DNA of 64,000 nt, from the NCBI GenBank assembly GCA_051650105.1, contig JBOFIJ010000003.1:1-64000 (forward strand), read 5' to 3'. The stretch's first letter is position 1. Every line of letters begins with the position of its first letter. The notes beneath the pieces were generated by a model. It saw nothing but the letters and a program-made list of their open reading frames with translations. It searched no databases and was not told the DNA's origin. Shown here in pieces: positions 18,535 to 28,549 of this stretch. The translations under genes and the position numbers were made by a program. Origin of the DNA: CAMWXW01 sp051650105 (GTDB lineage: Bacteria > Desulfobacterota > Desulfovibrionia > Desulfovibrionales > Desulfovibrionaceae).

Positions 18535-20361
18535 ATGAGCTACAACACTCTTACAGCACAATATAGGCCACAATTATTCTCTGAAGTTGTCGGGCAGGAA
18601 GTGGTTTGTAAAATATTGTCCAAAGCCTCGAGAATGGATTTAATAGCCCCAGCATATATTCTCAGTGGGACAAGAGGTGTTGGTAAAACGACACTTGCAA
18701 GAATTTTTGCAAAAGCATTGAATTGTATTCATGCTCCTATTGCAGAGCCATGTAATAATTGTATTAATTGTAAAAGAATCACTAAAGGTTCTTTTGTAGA
18801 CGTAATAGAACTTGATGCAGCTTCTAACAGAAGTATAGATGATATACGAGAATTACGAAATACTATGCAATTTGCCCCAATGGAAGGTAAATATAAGGTT
18901 TTTATTCTAGATGAAGCGCACATGTTAACAAAAGAGGCATATAATGCACTCTTGAAGAGTTTGGAAGAGCCTCCTAAAAAAACGGTGTTTATTCTAGCTA
19001 GTACAGATGTACAAAAATTTCCAGTAACAATAATAAGTCGTTGTCAACATTTAGTCTTGCGTTCTATACCATTTACTAATTTAGTGAAGAACATAAAAAA
19101 TATTTTAGATAAAGAGCACATAGAATATGAGGAACAGGCTGTGGAGTTAGTTGCAAGACGTGCCAATGGTAGTATGCGAGATGCATTATCTTTATTAGGA
19201 CAATGTTTAGTGCTTTCAGAAAAAAAACTTATGTTACGGCAGGTAGAGCAATCTTTAGGTGTTGGAAGACGGGAAATATATTATAATTTCTTATACGCAA
19301 TAATTAAGAGGGATACAGTAGCAATAGTTTCATTAATTAATACAATGCAGCAGGAGGCAATTGATATACGTTTTTTCTTGCAAGAATTGACACAGCTATG
19401 GAGGAATCTTTTTTTATTGAAAAAGGATAAGGGTAGTTCTTTTTCTTTATTTGGTATATCAGAAGAAGAAGGAGAACAGTTATTACAAATGTCACAATAT
19501 ATTTCGCTTTCACAAATTCATGCTAGTTGGCAAATGACCCTAGACGGACAAAAACGTATTATGGAGAGTTTGGAGCCTGGGGTAGCGTTAGAATTGCTCT
19601 TATTAACAATATCATCTATTCCAGAACTTCTCAATATGAAATCGCTATCTAATGCCGAAGAGTATGTTCTTTCACAGAGAGAAAATAATGAAGATGCTAT
19701 GAATACGCAAGATACCATGGAACAAAGAACATCGCATGAAGGGGAAAAGTATAAAACGGAAAAAGTATTAGAACCCATTGTCTATCAGGAAGGAATACGT
19801 CATGGCTTCGAGCAAAAGTTAATTGATGAAAGAAGTGGAATAGAAGGACAAGAAAGAGAAAATACTAAGAAAGAAAGTAGTGTTAGAAATACGCAAGATA
19901 CGAAGGAAAAAGAGAATATTCTTCTTGTAGAACAAAAAGAGAAGATAGAAGAGATGAATCTTCAAGATGAAAACAGAAGTAATAAAAAGAGTGATGAAGA
20001 ATATGTTTCTTCTAAGAATAGCGAAGAAATAAAAGCACTGTTCACACGAGCAATAGAGAATAACAAAAAATTGACACAATATAAAACAATGTATATGAGT
20101 TCTTATGAGTTTGTGGACACCACGTGCAATATTTATCCCATATCAGGCAGGGCGTATGTAAAGTTGGTATCGATACAAAATGATATAGAAAAGGTGGTAC
20201 AGGAAATTATAGGAAATTACGACGTTGTCATACATAAGGCTTCGGATGCAACAAAACAAATTGAAAAACAAATTGCAGAACATCCCGCTGTCATATTGTT
20301 GGAACAGGAATTTAGCACTAAATGTGAATACGAAACTACAGCTGTGAAATATATGAAATAA
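18535..20361 (+). CDS. dnaX: DNA polymerase III subunit gamma/tau
   Basis: A 608-residue clamp-loader ATPase. The N-terminal AAA+ domain has LSGTRGVGKTTLARIFAKAL (Walker A about residue 44), a zinc-binding Cys cluster (CNNCINCKRI) and FILDEAHMLT (Walker B). The lid and collar domains follow to about residue 370. A long charged Glu/Lys/Asn-rich stretch (about 380-500) links to a C-terminal tau-like domain. The start ATG has AAGAGG upstream. The 3' end overlaps the convergent lysozyme-like gene by 26 nt. I saw no obvious slippery A-run with hairpin for gamma production. Confidence 0.93.
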   Translation: MSYNTLTAQYRPQLFSEVVGQEVVCKILSKASRMDLIAPAYILSGTRGVGKTTLARIFAKALNCIHAPIAEPCNNCINCKRITKGSFVDVIELDAASNRSIDDIRELRNTMQFAPMEGKYKVFILDEAHMLTKEAYNALLKSLEEPPKKTVFILASTDVQKFPVTIISRCQHLVLRSIPFTNLVKNIKNILDKEHIEYEEQAVELVARRANGSMRDALSLLGQCLVLSEKKLMLRQVEQSLGVGRREIYYNFLYAIIKRDTVAIVSLINTMQQEAIDIRFFLQELTQLWRNLFLLKKDKGSSFSLFGISEEEGEQLLQMSQYISLSQIHASWQMTLDGQKRIMESLEPGVALELLLLTISSIPELLNMKSLSNAEEYVLSQRENNEDAMNTQDTMEQRTSHEGEKYKTEKVLEPIVYQEGIRHGFEQKLIDERSGIEGQERENTKKESSVRNTQDTKEKENILLVEQKEKIEEMNLQDENRSNKKSDEEYVSSKNSEEIKALFTRAIENNKKLTQYKTMYMSSYEFVDTTCNIYPISGRAYVKLVSIQNDIEKVVQEIIGNYDVVIHKASDATKQIEKQIAEHPAVILLEQEFSTKCEYETTAVKYMK

Positions 20362-21295
20362 TATGAGTAACTTCGTTTTCTAGCCGTGATTTAACAGCCT
20401 CTTGAATATGTAAGGGAGAGGAAGAGAAGTTATTTTGTCGAATAGTATACACTTTTCTAATGAAATCGTGTTCATTACTAAAGATATTTCCAGTAGTATT
20501 AAGGGCCTGATTTACAATAGAAGATGCTCCAGAAACACCATGTTGAATGGCTGTGCTAAAAAGGGTTTCTTTAATGGCTGTTGTGAGAGGGATACGGTCT
20601 TTTACTTCTTGGAGAATTGGTTCATAATAATATTTATTAACGAAATCATATTCTAATTTTTGAAATAGTTCTTTTTCTCGAACTGCTATTGTTTTCCATG
20701 TTTCAGGGAAAGCTCCATGTTTATTTCCAGTATTAGTAATGCTGTGTTTGGAAAACTCTTGTGCTATATCTGGAGCAGATTTATTTAAAAATTCTATAAA
20801 TCTATCGACAGTGCCCATAGTAGATGAAAGTTGATATGTGCCGTAGGATGTTCCTCCAACAGGGTCGTAGCCAATAGTCTGTGATCCCTTGATACCAGAT
20901 TCAAATAGGGCACTTATTTTGCCATTTCTGTGCAAATTGGAAGGGGCCTCCTCAGCCGGAGTTTCTTCTGGAATATAGAGAAATTTAGAATCACCAGAAA
21001 GTAAATATTCTTTTTCGTAATCATGTAGTAGATTGTTAGCAATCATTTCTTTAATAACAGAGGAATATTGTGGTTCATCTTGAAGGAGAATGAGGATATT
21101 TGACGATGCAATATTTTGTAATTCCTCGTATTGTGTTGAATGTGTCACAATATTAGGTTCAGAGTATTGTTTTTCTTGTTTAATAGGAAGAGAAAATTGG
21201 TGAATATCATTAGGAGAACTGGCATCTATTTGTTTAAAGAGAGTATGAAGTTTACTAAGTTCTTTATCATATAAAGCAGCAGAGGTGATAACCAT
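20336..21295 (-). CDS. Lysozyme/muramidase-like protein (tentative)
   Basis: A 319-residue protein without a clear signal peptide. The C-terminal half carries FESGIKGSQTIGYDPVGGTS and YGTYQLSSTMGTVDRF around residues 135-170. This resembles lysozyme-like or chitosanase-like hydrolase domains found in phage and secretion-system lysins, with Glu136 as possible catalytic acid. The rest is Asn/Glu-rich and unfamiliar. The frame is open to 21406; ATG 21295 is preferred because GGAG lies five nucleotides upstream. It is convergent with dnaX and divergent from the 882-aa repeat protein. It could be a murein hydrolase for secretion or flagellar assembly, but the family call is uncertain. Confidence 0.45.
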   Translation of the reverse strand: MVITSAALYDKELSKLHTLFKQIDASSPNDIHQFSLPIKQEKQYSEPNIVTHSTQYEELQNIASSNILILLQDEPQYSSVIKEMIANNLLHDYEKEYLLSGDSKFLYIPEETPAEEAPSNLHRNGKISALFESGIKGSQTIGYDPVGGTSYGTYQLSSTMGTVDRFIEFLNKSAPDIAQEFSKHSITNTGNKHGAFPETWKTIAVREKELFQKLEYDFVNKYYYEPILQEVKDRIPLTTAIKETLFSTAIQHGVSGASSIVNQALNTTGNIFSNEHDFIRKVYTIRQNNFSSSPLHIQEAVKSRLENEVTHIISYISQL

Positions 21296-21516
21296 AGTTG
21301 TCTCCAATATGTTTGATAGCGATGTGAAAAGCAAAGTATATACCATTTCTATTCTTGTGAAAATATGTGATGAAAAGCTGGTATTAATGTGTTTTAATGG
21401 GTACATAGCGACACTGTGTCTAAATAGTGATATCTGTATAACTCTGCGAGTGTGGGAAATGTCTCTTGACAGTTTCCCTATTCGTGGTTAGCTTCTATGG
21501 AGGTGTCTAGGTTTTA

Positions 21517-24165
21517 GTGTCTGAAATGGGGGCAGTGTCGTATATGAAGAATAATCGGAATAGTATAGCAATGGGTCCAGTGAATGTTGAAAGGCCTCCC
21601 AATAATGAGGTTGATTCCGCTTGTATTGTGTCATCGAGTGGACTTCGTCAATCAGATAGAGGTGGTTTTGCGTCTTTAAAGATACAGGAGATAAGTACCT
21701 CTATGAAAAGGGTAAATCTGCTTTCGTCGGATTTACTTTTATTGGGCTTAACATCTGTTCCAGGGCTTGCTCTTTTTGAGAGCCATCGTCTGGGGAATTG
21801 GGAAAAAGCACATTGGCGTATAAATACAGCAGATGGGGTGAAGGTTGGACAGGGAAAACTTCCTATCTTTCATGACGTTGTTCAAGAAAAATATGATATA
21901 CAGGTACCAGATGCTGGGGTAACGCTACATTTTAGTAAGAAAAAACATATAAAAGGGCTAGGCCCAATTATAGGAAAGACGAATAATAGGATCTTAAAAA
22001 ATTCACGTTTGGTACTTGAAAAATTACGAATTTCTTTGGGTGGAAAGATTGTTACCTTGAAGCATGATGAATTACCTACATTACAACGTATGAATTTAGG
22101 AGATAAGCAGAGCCGTAATAAAGCCAAGCATTTACCACTATTTCGGGAATCGGTTGCAAAAGAAATGTCGGGAATTCTGGAAAGTGGCCGACATGCATTA
22201 AACGACATTCTTTCGGGAAAGCAAGACCAATGTAACATGAGAATGGTAGACTCAATGTTCACTAATTTATTGGTTCGTGCAAAAATTGAAAAGCCTGAAG
22301 TGAACAACCCTTTTTGTTTCTATATGGAAGACGTCGAAGGAAGGCTACACAGTGCTTTGTCTTCAAATATTTTTGGAAAAGCTTTGCAAGACAACAAGTT
22401 TACAAAACTTCCTTTGAATAGACATGATCCAAACTCGGGTCATATACACATGGCATCAACCCCTTGTGGAACTGTTGTTCTCGCGAAGAATTATGTTGGA
22501 GGTCTTACTGATCTAATATCTCGGGAAGAACTTGGTAGGAAAGTGAGTAATGCTTTATTAGTGTTAAAGCCTATTTTTGCTGAGTCTGATCAGAACTTAA
22601 TGGCGAAACTTAATCGGGGTTTATTTGTGAAAATAAATGAGCTTTCGGAAGCATTAGAAACAGTTAGGACGCGTGACGATGGTATTAAATTAGTTCTTAC
22701 ATTAATAAGTAATTTAAGAAATTTGTTAGCAGAGATTGGTCCCTTTATTAATGCAAGAATAGAAATTGAAAAACTTCTGAAATTATGTCTTTATGGGCAT
22801 GAAGAGCAGAGCGCTGTGCATGACTTAACGCCATTTCATTTCACCATGTATACGGAAAAAAGTAACCAGATAGATGATGATGATAATTTGCGTGAAGATT
22901 CTAGACAAAGAAATCCTAGGCCCTCCATACACAGTGCGCAGAATGTGGGAAGAGGAGAGCATTATGGTCCTGCTACTGTCGATATGACTGCTTTAGGAGG
23001 AGATGGAGTATATTACCCAGAAGATAGTGCTGATGTGCTTCCTGGTGCAACATCAATGGATTATTTTGGAGGACCAGAATATAGATCTCCAAACGTGAGA
23101 GCAGCTGGAGCAGGTAGCCCTGATAGTCTTGTATATGAAGCTGTTCATCCACAAACAAGAGTAAAGACACATGGTATGTGCAGATTAAATAATCTTTATT
23201 TTAATCATTATACTGATGGAGGATATACAAGAAGAGGAAGTAGTGCATCAGAAGGAGAGAGTATCTGGTCTGTTGAATCTAGTGAAAGTGGCACAGAAGG
23301 TTTTCATAATTTCAACCTAAATTCTCAGTCAGATAGTGCGATGAGTAATGATGTACAAATAAGAACACAAGCACAAGTTTATGCTGAAGATAGGCCAGAC
23401 ACACCGCTAGAATCTCTTCCTGTTCGATTACTATCTTTCCGGAAACGTGGAACTTCGGCCAGAAGTGGTGTTTCTTCTAGTAAAAGTGAATTTGGTGTTT
23501 TTTCTAAGGAAGGCTTGGGAAGAAGACCAGCACAGAGGCGTAGAGGAAAAGTAGAAGAGGAAAATAGTAGAAGGCGAAGCTCTGATGAAGGTACAGGGAA
23601 TGAAGGGAATGCTTTAATGGAAGAACTCAATATGCGTTTACCAGCACGTCATGCTGGCCTAAAGCCTGTTTCGGAAAGAAATAGTAGAAGGCGAAGCTCT
23701 GATGAAGGCACACAGAGTAAAAGGGATGTTCTTCTGCAAGAACTCAATATGCGTTTATCAGCACGTCATGCTGGCCTAAAGCCTGTTTCGGAAAGAAATA
23801 GTAGAAGGCGAAGCTCTGATGAAGGTACAGGGAATGAAGGGAATGCTTTAATGGAAGAACTCAATATGCGTTTATCAGCACGTCATGCTGGCCTAAAGCC
23901 TGTTTCGGCAAGAAATAGTAGAAGACGAAGCTCTGATGAAGGCACACCGGAAGGAATGAGTGGTCATTTGATGACAGAACTTCATCTTCGTTTGTCAGCC
24001 CGTCGTAATGCTATGGAACCTGCTTCGCCAGTAAATAGTAGAAGGAGCAGTGAAGCGTCAATAGTAAGACTTGAAGCGTCTGGCGGAATTGTTAATTCTG
24101 CTCTTTCTGCAAAAGAAGAGATGGGTGAGAAAATGATCCTATTCAATGAAAAAGGTTGGGTTTAA
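21517..24165 (+). CDS. Large repeat protein, candidate secreted effector
   Basis: An 882-residue protein I cannot assign to a known family. It has no Sec signal peptide; the N-terminus is Ser/Asn-rich, as in type III effectors. A globular part spans about residues 45-450. A low-complexity, acidic and Tyr-containing region follows (about 460-680) with motifs such as GVYYPED, MDYFGGPEY and SLVYEAV. From residue 683 come four 39-40-residue tandem repeats plus a fifth partial copy. Each opens with NSRRRSSDEG and contains an amphipathic helix ending in a LKPV-type motif (ALMEELNMRLSARHAGLKPV). This part resembles WH2-like or Ena/VASP-like actin-binding segments. The start codon is uncertain: GTG 21517, ATG 21526 or ATG 21544. 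No chaperone gene is adjacent. Confidence 0.6.
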   Translation: MSEMGAVSYMKNNRNSIAMGPVNVERPPNNEVDSACIVSSSGLRQSDRGGFASLKIQEISTSMKRVNLLSSDLLLLGLTSVPGLALFESHRLGNWEKAHWRINTADGVKVGQGKLPIFHDVVQEKYDIQVPDAGVTLHFSKKKHIKGLGPIIGKTNNRILKNSRLVLEKLRISLGGKIVTLKHDELPTLQRMNLGDKQSRNKAKHLPLFRESVAKEMSGILESGRHALNDILSGKQDQCNMRMVDSMFTNLLVRAKIEKPEVNNPFCFYMEDVEGRLHSALSSNIFGKALQDNKFTKLPLNRHDPNSGHIHMASTPCGTVVLAKNYVGGLTDLISREELGRKVSNALLVLKPIFAESDQNLMAKLNRGLFVKINELSEALETVRTRDDGIKLVLTLISNLRNLLAEIGPFINARIEIEKLLKLCLYGHEEQSAVHDLTPFHFTMYTEKSNQIDDDDNLREDSRQRNPRPSIHSAQNVGRGEHYGPATVDMTALGGDGVYYPEDSADVLPGATSMDYFGGPEYRSPNVRAAGAGSPDSLVYEAVHPQTRVKTHGMCRLNNLYFNHYTDGGYTRRGSSASEGESIWSVESSESGTEGFHNFNLNSQSDSAMSNDVQIRTQAQVYAEDRPDTPLESLPVRLLSFRKRGTSARSGVSSSKSEFGVFSKEGLGRRPAQRRRGKVEEENSRRRSSDEGTGNEGNALMEELNMRLPARHAGLKPVSERNSRRRSSDEGTQSKRDVLLQELNMRLSARHAGLKPVSERNSRRRSSDEGTGNEGNALMEELNMRLSARHAGLKPVSARNSRRRSSDEGTPEGMSGHLMTELHLRLSARRNAMEPASPVNSRRSSEASIVRLEASGGIVNSALSAKEEMGEKMILFNEKGWV
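23563..24050 (+). repeat. 117-120-bp in-frame tandem repeats in the effector candidate
   Basis: Units start at aatagtagaag at 23563, 23680, 23797 and 23914 (lengths 117, 117, 117, 120), with a degenerate fifth at 24034. The first three are nearly identical; the fourth has diverged (HLMTELHLRLSARRNAMEPA). Length in multiples of three keeps the frame, so copy number could vary without disruption. Confidence 0.92.
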
Positions 24166-24747
24166 TAGTACTAAGAGTATTTGGTCACTGAAAGATAAAA
24201 TATTTATGAAGCTCTGTTGATAGAGATTGTGTTTATTACTTTTGAGTATGAAGAGTATAGTATGTTTACAAAGAACATATATAATGAGCGTCATTTTACA
24301 TTCTTGACAATTTCCTGTTTTGTACCATATGAGAATAGGAATGGTGAACTTGTTCTTTTTCTATATTGAAGAAAATGTGTAGATGATGTGGTTGTGTTCT
24401 TTATATATTTAGAATGATAATATGGTTTTATAATGAATCTTTTGCCATGGAAAGAACAAATAAGAATATATTCATATTAGAGATTGTAATAAAAAGCAGA
24501 TACAAGAATATGAATTGGAACACACAGAGTAACTAAAATTATAGTTATGGAAGAAAGTTAGGTAGAATGCGTGAAGTGAATATATACTAATTATACATTC
24601 TCTTTTATAAAGTAGTGAAGTATAAGTACCGCGGAGCATGGGAAAAGAATAAGAAATAATAACGATAAAAAAGAAATATATTCTGTTAGGATATACGTCG
24701 TTTGGAACTAAGATATATAATAAATAGATATATTATGGAGTGTGTAT
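24166..24747. other. Gene-free gap between convergent effector candidate and lon
   Basis: About 580 nt of AT-rich sequence. A 77-codon minus frame overlapping the lon end (24686-24919) is not supported by start signals. No RNA gene recognised. Confidence 0.5.
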
Positions 24748-24779
24748 AAAAAAAGGGGCTAATACAAAATGTAAGCCCC
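24748..24779 (-). terminator. Intrinsic terminator of lon
   Basis: On the minus strand GGGGCT pairs with AGCCCC (24779-24774 and 24760-24755), with an inner TACA/TGTA, followed by seven T (24754-24748). Confidence 0.9.
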
Positions 24780-24800
24780 ACAAAGAGAAAAAGAAAGTAT

Positions 24801-27308
24801 TTAAACAGGATGTGTATGTTGTTTTTGTTCAGAGGTAGAAGTTGTTTGTTTTGTGGGAAAAACGTTTTCACCAAATAAAAGAGGCAAAGCATCATCAATG
24901 TGAGCAACAGGGAACACATGGATTTTTCGTAATAAATCTTGTGGTATGTCTTCTAAATCCTTTTTGTTTTGAAATGGAATGAGCACGTTCTTTATTTTTT
25001 TTGCTACTCCTGCCAATATTTTCTCTTTTATTCCACCAACAGGAAGTATCCTACCTCGTAAGGTTATTTCTCCTGTCATACAGAAGTCTTTATTAATGGG
25101 TTTTCCAGAAAGTGCAGAAATAATAGAGGTGACGAGAGTGATACCTGCAGAGGGTCCATCTTTTGGCACCGCTCCAGCTGGAACATGAATATGAATATCT
25201 GTTTCTTCCTGAAAGTTGGGTGATATTCCAAGTTGCTCTGCTCGAGAACGAATATAGCTTAAAGCAGCCTGGGCACTTTCTTTCATAACATCCCCAAGTT
25301 GTCCTGTGAGCAAAAGTATGCCTTTTCCTTTCATAATAGTTGTTTCTACCTGTAGTACTTCCCCGCCAACAGATGTCCATGCAAGCCCAGTGGAAAGACC
25401 TGGTAATTCCTGTTGATCGGTATCTTCTTCAAGGAAAATGGGTGCTCCAAGTAGAGAATGCAGAATTTTCTGATTGATATTACTAAAGGTTTTCTTTGTG
25501 GAAGCTTTTTTATGTGCAAGCTTTCTACAAATAGAAGCAATAGTTCGTTCCAAATTCCGTAATCCTGCCTCCCTTGTATATTGAGTAATAATATGCTCAA
25601 GAATTGTGTCAGAAATAAGAACCTCTTTTATCTTTAATCCTGCTTCTTTTGCCTGTTTTGGCAAGATATATTTCTTTGCAATAGCAATTTTTTCCTGCAC
25701 AGTATAGCCTGAAAGTGTAATAACTTCCATTCTGTCTCTTAGCGCACTTGGAATAGTTTCTAGATGGTTTGCCGTACAAATAAAAATAACTTTTGAAAGG
25801 TCAAAAGGAATATTAAGATAGTGATCACTAAAAGAAGAATTTTGCTCTGGATCGAGAACTTCTAGCAAAGCAGAGGCTGGATCACCACGAAAATCGGAAG
25901 CAAGTTTGTCCACTTCATCAAGCATAATAACAGGATTCCGCGTTCCAGCAACTTTGAGAGCATTAATAATTCTTCCAGGCATAGCCCCAATGTATGTTCT
26001 ACGGTGGCCTCGTATTTCTGCCTCATCTCTCATTCCTCCTAATGCAATGCGTTGGAACTTTCTACCCATGGCATTAGCAATAGATTTTCCAAGAGATGTT
26101 TTTCCTACACCTGGGGGTCCTGCAAAGCATAGTATAGTGCCTTTTGATTTCGGATTGAGTTTTCTCACACTAAGAAATTCTAAAATTCTCTCTTTCACTT
26201 TTTTAAGCCCATAATGATCTTCATTGAGTAATTTTTCGGCTTTTTTAATATCAAGTCTATCCTTGGAAAGAATAGACCACGGTAATTCAGCCATTAATTC
26301 AAGGAAAGAGCGGGCAATACTCGCTTCAGAGGAATCAGAGTGCATAGAAGTAAGCCTTTTTAATTGTTTATCTGCTTCTTTTTGTGCTTCTGGAGAAAGT
26401 TTTGCTTTCTTTAAGGCTTCTTGTAGCTCATCAAGATCTTCATCCTCAGTTTGAGTGTCTCCAAGTTCTTTACGAATAACTTTTAATTGTTCTCTCAAAT
26501 AATAATCTTTTTGAGCTTTATCCATGCCTTCTCTAGCAACATGTTGTATTTTTGCTTGCATGGAAGCAACTTCGACTTCTTTTATGAGTTGTTTGTTTAT
26601 AATACGGAGTCGTTCTGTCGGGTTAATGCATTCTAAAATATTTTGGGCAGCTTCAACTTTAAGTCTAAGATTAGCTGCAATGAGGTCTGCAAGATGTCCT
26701 GGGGAATCGATACTATTTAATAGAGGCATAATATCTCTGGTTGAGAGGCCTCTAATGGAGAGTATTTTATCACATTGTTCTCGTGCAGAACGCATAAGTG
26801 CTTCTTCTTCACTAGAAATATTATTTTCTTCTTCTTGAAGGGGTTCAATTTCAGCTTCCATGAAAGGGTTGACGGAAACAATGTCTCGAATTCTTGCTCT
26901 AGAAAGACCTTGAACTAATATTTTAATACGATTATCTGGAAGCTTGAGAACGCGCAAGACAGCAGCAATGGTTCCAGTTCTATAAATATCTTCTGGAGAG
27001 GGTTCTTCAACTTCTTTGTCTTTTTGAGTGCATATGAGAATATGTCTGTTATTTTCTAAAGCGACTTCAAGAGCTTCTATGGATTTTTCTCTGCCAACTA
27101 TTAAGGGGACAATCATATAATTAAAAACAACAATGTCTCTCACCGGGAGAACAGGCATACTTGTTGGTATATCTGATGAACTGGAGAATTGTTTGCTTTT
27201 CATAAAATTACTTAGTAGAATGTCTTTCTCGGCTTCAGATAAGATATTAATATCTTCGTCAGTCACATTCGTAGAATCTGTGGTTTTGTTGTCTTCATCG
27301 TTACTCAT
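24801..27308 (-). CDS. lon: ATP-dependent Lon protease
   Basis: An 835-residue cytoplasmic AAA+ serine protease that degrades damaged and regulatory proteins. The N-terminal LON domain begins at PVLPVRDIVVFNYMIVPL. The AAA+ module has GPPGVGKTSLGKSIA and IMLDEVDKL. The C-terminal protease domain contains the catalytic Ser in PKDGPSAGITL and a Lys in GIKEKILAG. The frame is open to 27350, but ATG 27308 has AGGAG five nucleotides upstream and gives the usual length. The C-terminus ends in a Gln/Thr/His-rich tail. I saw no convincing heat-shock promoter. Confidence 0.96.
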   Translation of the reverse strand: MSNDEDNKTTDSTNVTDEDINILSEAEKDILLSNFMKSKQFSSSSDIPTSMPVLPVRDIVVFNYMIVPLIVGREKSIEALEVALENNRHILICTQKDKEVEEPSPEDIYRTGTIAAVLRVLKLPDNRIKILVQGLSRARIRDIVSVNPFMEAEIEPLQEEENNISSEEEALMRSAREQCDKILSIRGLSTRDIMPLLNSIDSPGHLADLIAANLRLKVEAAQNILECINPTERLRIINKQLIKEVEVASMQAKIQHVAREGMDKAQKDYYLREQLKVIRKELGDTQTEDEDLDELQEALKKAKLSPEAQKEADKQLKRLTSMHSDSSEASIARSFLELMAELPWSILSKDRLDIKKAEKLLNEDHYGLKKVKERILEFLSVRKLNPKSKGTILCFAGPPGVGKTSLGKSIANAMGRKFQRIALGGMRDEAEIRGHRRTYIGAMPGRIINALKVAGTRNPVIMLDEVDKLASDFRGDPASALLEVLDPEQNSSFSDHYLNIPFDLSKVIFICTANHLETIPSALRDRMEVITLSGYTVQEKIAIAKKYILPKQAKEAGLKIKEVLISDTILEHIITQYTREAGLRNLERTIASICRKLAHKKASTKKTFSNINQKILHSLLGAPIFLEEDTDQQELPGLSTGLAWTSVGGEVLQVETTIMKGKGILLLTGQLGDVMKESAQAALSYIRSRAEQLGISPNFQEETDIHIHVPAGAVPKDGPSAGITLVTSIISALSGKPINKDFCMTGEITLRGRILPVGGIKEKILAGVAKKIKNVLIPFQNKKDLEDIPQDLLRKIHVFPVAHIDDALPLLFGENVFPTKQTTSTSEQKQHTHPV

Positions 27309-27559
27309 AAGTACTCCTATTGTCATAGTTGTGGATACATAGTAGAACAAAGACTATGCATAGATGCGCGCAGGGCACCTTTAAATTAAGAATGTATTCA
27401 AAAATAAATTTGTTGCGAGAAAAAAATGCACGATAAAATATAGCCGTTATGGTATCTGCAAAAAGAATACTTTACGGATAATCCCATTGTGTTCTGCCGA
27501 AGTTTACCTGACAATATCATTAATTTCAAGGTCTTAAGAAGTAATATTTATGAAAAAAG

Positions 27560-28549
27560 TTATGTGTAGAAAGCATTGAGTATCCATCCTATAAATATAA
27601 AAGAGATAAACATAAATAGTGTGAAAATAATAATCATTTTAAGTGAGAGCACTCTTTTAAGAATAATGAGTTCAGGTAAAGAAATTGCTGTGGTGCTCAT
27701 AAGTACTGCCATTGCTGTTCCAATAGGAACTCCTTTATCTAAAAGACTTGTAATAACAGGAATAATACTGGTATGACCAGCGTAAAGTGGAATTCCAATG
27801 AGTGTGGCAAAAGGAACAGCAAGAAGGTTATCTGCCCCGAGATATTTAGTGAAAAAGGTGTCTGGAATATATCCGTACATAAAGGAACCAATGAATATTC
27901 CAAGAATAACATATATCCATGTGGAATGGATGATATCCATGGCATCGTTGTGGGCATAGAGAATAAGTTCTTTCTTTGAATAGTGTATAGCTTTTTGTTC
28001 AGATACTCTTTCATCTTTGGAACAACAACTTTGATGGCCAAGCTCTTCTTTAACCGCTGGAGTTAAATATCTTTGCAAATTAAATGTATCGCAAAGGTAA
28101 CCAGCAATAAGAGCAATAGAAGAACCTATTAGGACGTAAAGAATGGCGATATCAATGCCAGCAATACTAATGAGTAGTAATGTTGCTATTTCACTAACAA
28201 GGGGAGAGGCAATAAGAAATGTCATAGCAATGCCAAAGGGAATTTGTGCACGTATAAAGCCAATAAAAAGAGGAATAGAGGAGCAAGAACAAAATGGTGT
28301 AACAATTCCTAGAAAAATAGCGAGTAGATAGCCCCTAAAAGAAGACGTTTTATTGAGATATTCTTTTACTTTTTCATGGGAGAGTTGTGCTCTAAATAGT
28401 GCAATAATGAAAATAATGACATAGAGAAGAAAGAAGATTTCTAAAATGTTCTTAAGAAAATAGTGTAGTGTGGTCCCGAACGTTTCTTGAGTATTAACAT
28501 GCAAAATATTCGTGATGGCGGAGGCAATGTTAGTAAAAAAAGCATTCAT
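27560..28549 (-). CDS. ArsP/SO_0444-type permease (DUF318)
   Basis: A protein of about 329 residues with eight or more membrane helices. The conserved TPFCSCSSIPLF in the first half and GIPLYAGHTSIIPVITSL in the second are typical of the DUF318 permease family. Members export methylarsenite (ArsP) or metals such as Cu/Zn (SO_0444 type). A Cys/His-containing cytoplasmic loop (GHQSCCSKDE) lies in the middle and could bind metal. The frame is open to 28705; ATG 28549 is preferred because it begins at the first helix-bearing segment with a GAGAG upstream. It stands alone. Substrate unknown. Confidence 0.75.
   Translation of the reverse strand: MNAFFTNIASAITNILHVNTQETFGTTLHYFLKNILEIFFLLYVIIFIIALFRAQLSHEKVKEYLNKTSSFRGYLLAIFLGIVTPFCSCSSIPLFIGFIRAQIPFGIAMTFLIASPLVSEIATLLLISIAGIDIAILYVLIGSSIALIAGYLCDTFNLQRYLTPAVKEELGHQSCCSKDERVSEQKAIHYSKKELILYAHNDAMDIIHSTWIYVILGIFIGSFMYGYIPDTFFTKYLGADNLLAVPFATLIGIPLYAGHTSIIPVITSLLDKGVPIGTAMAVLMSTTAISLPELIILKRVLSLKMIIIFTLFMFISFIFIGWILNAFYT

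Noticed and set aside
23563..24050. Regular repeats considered as a CRISPR array
   Set aside because: Units are contiguous, in frame with a long coding sequence and vary like protein repeats; there are no unique spacers.
24686..24919. 77-codon minus frame covering the lon terminator
   Set aside because: It overlaps the lon 3' end in another frame and contains the terminator hairpin.
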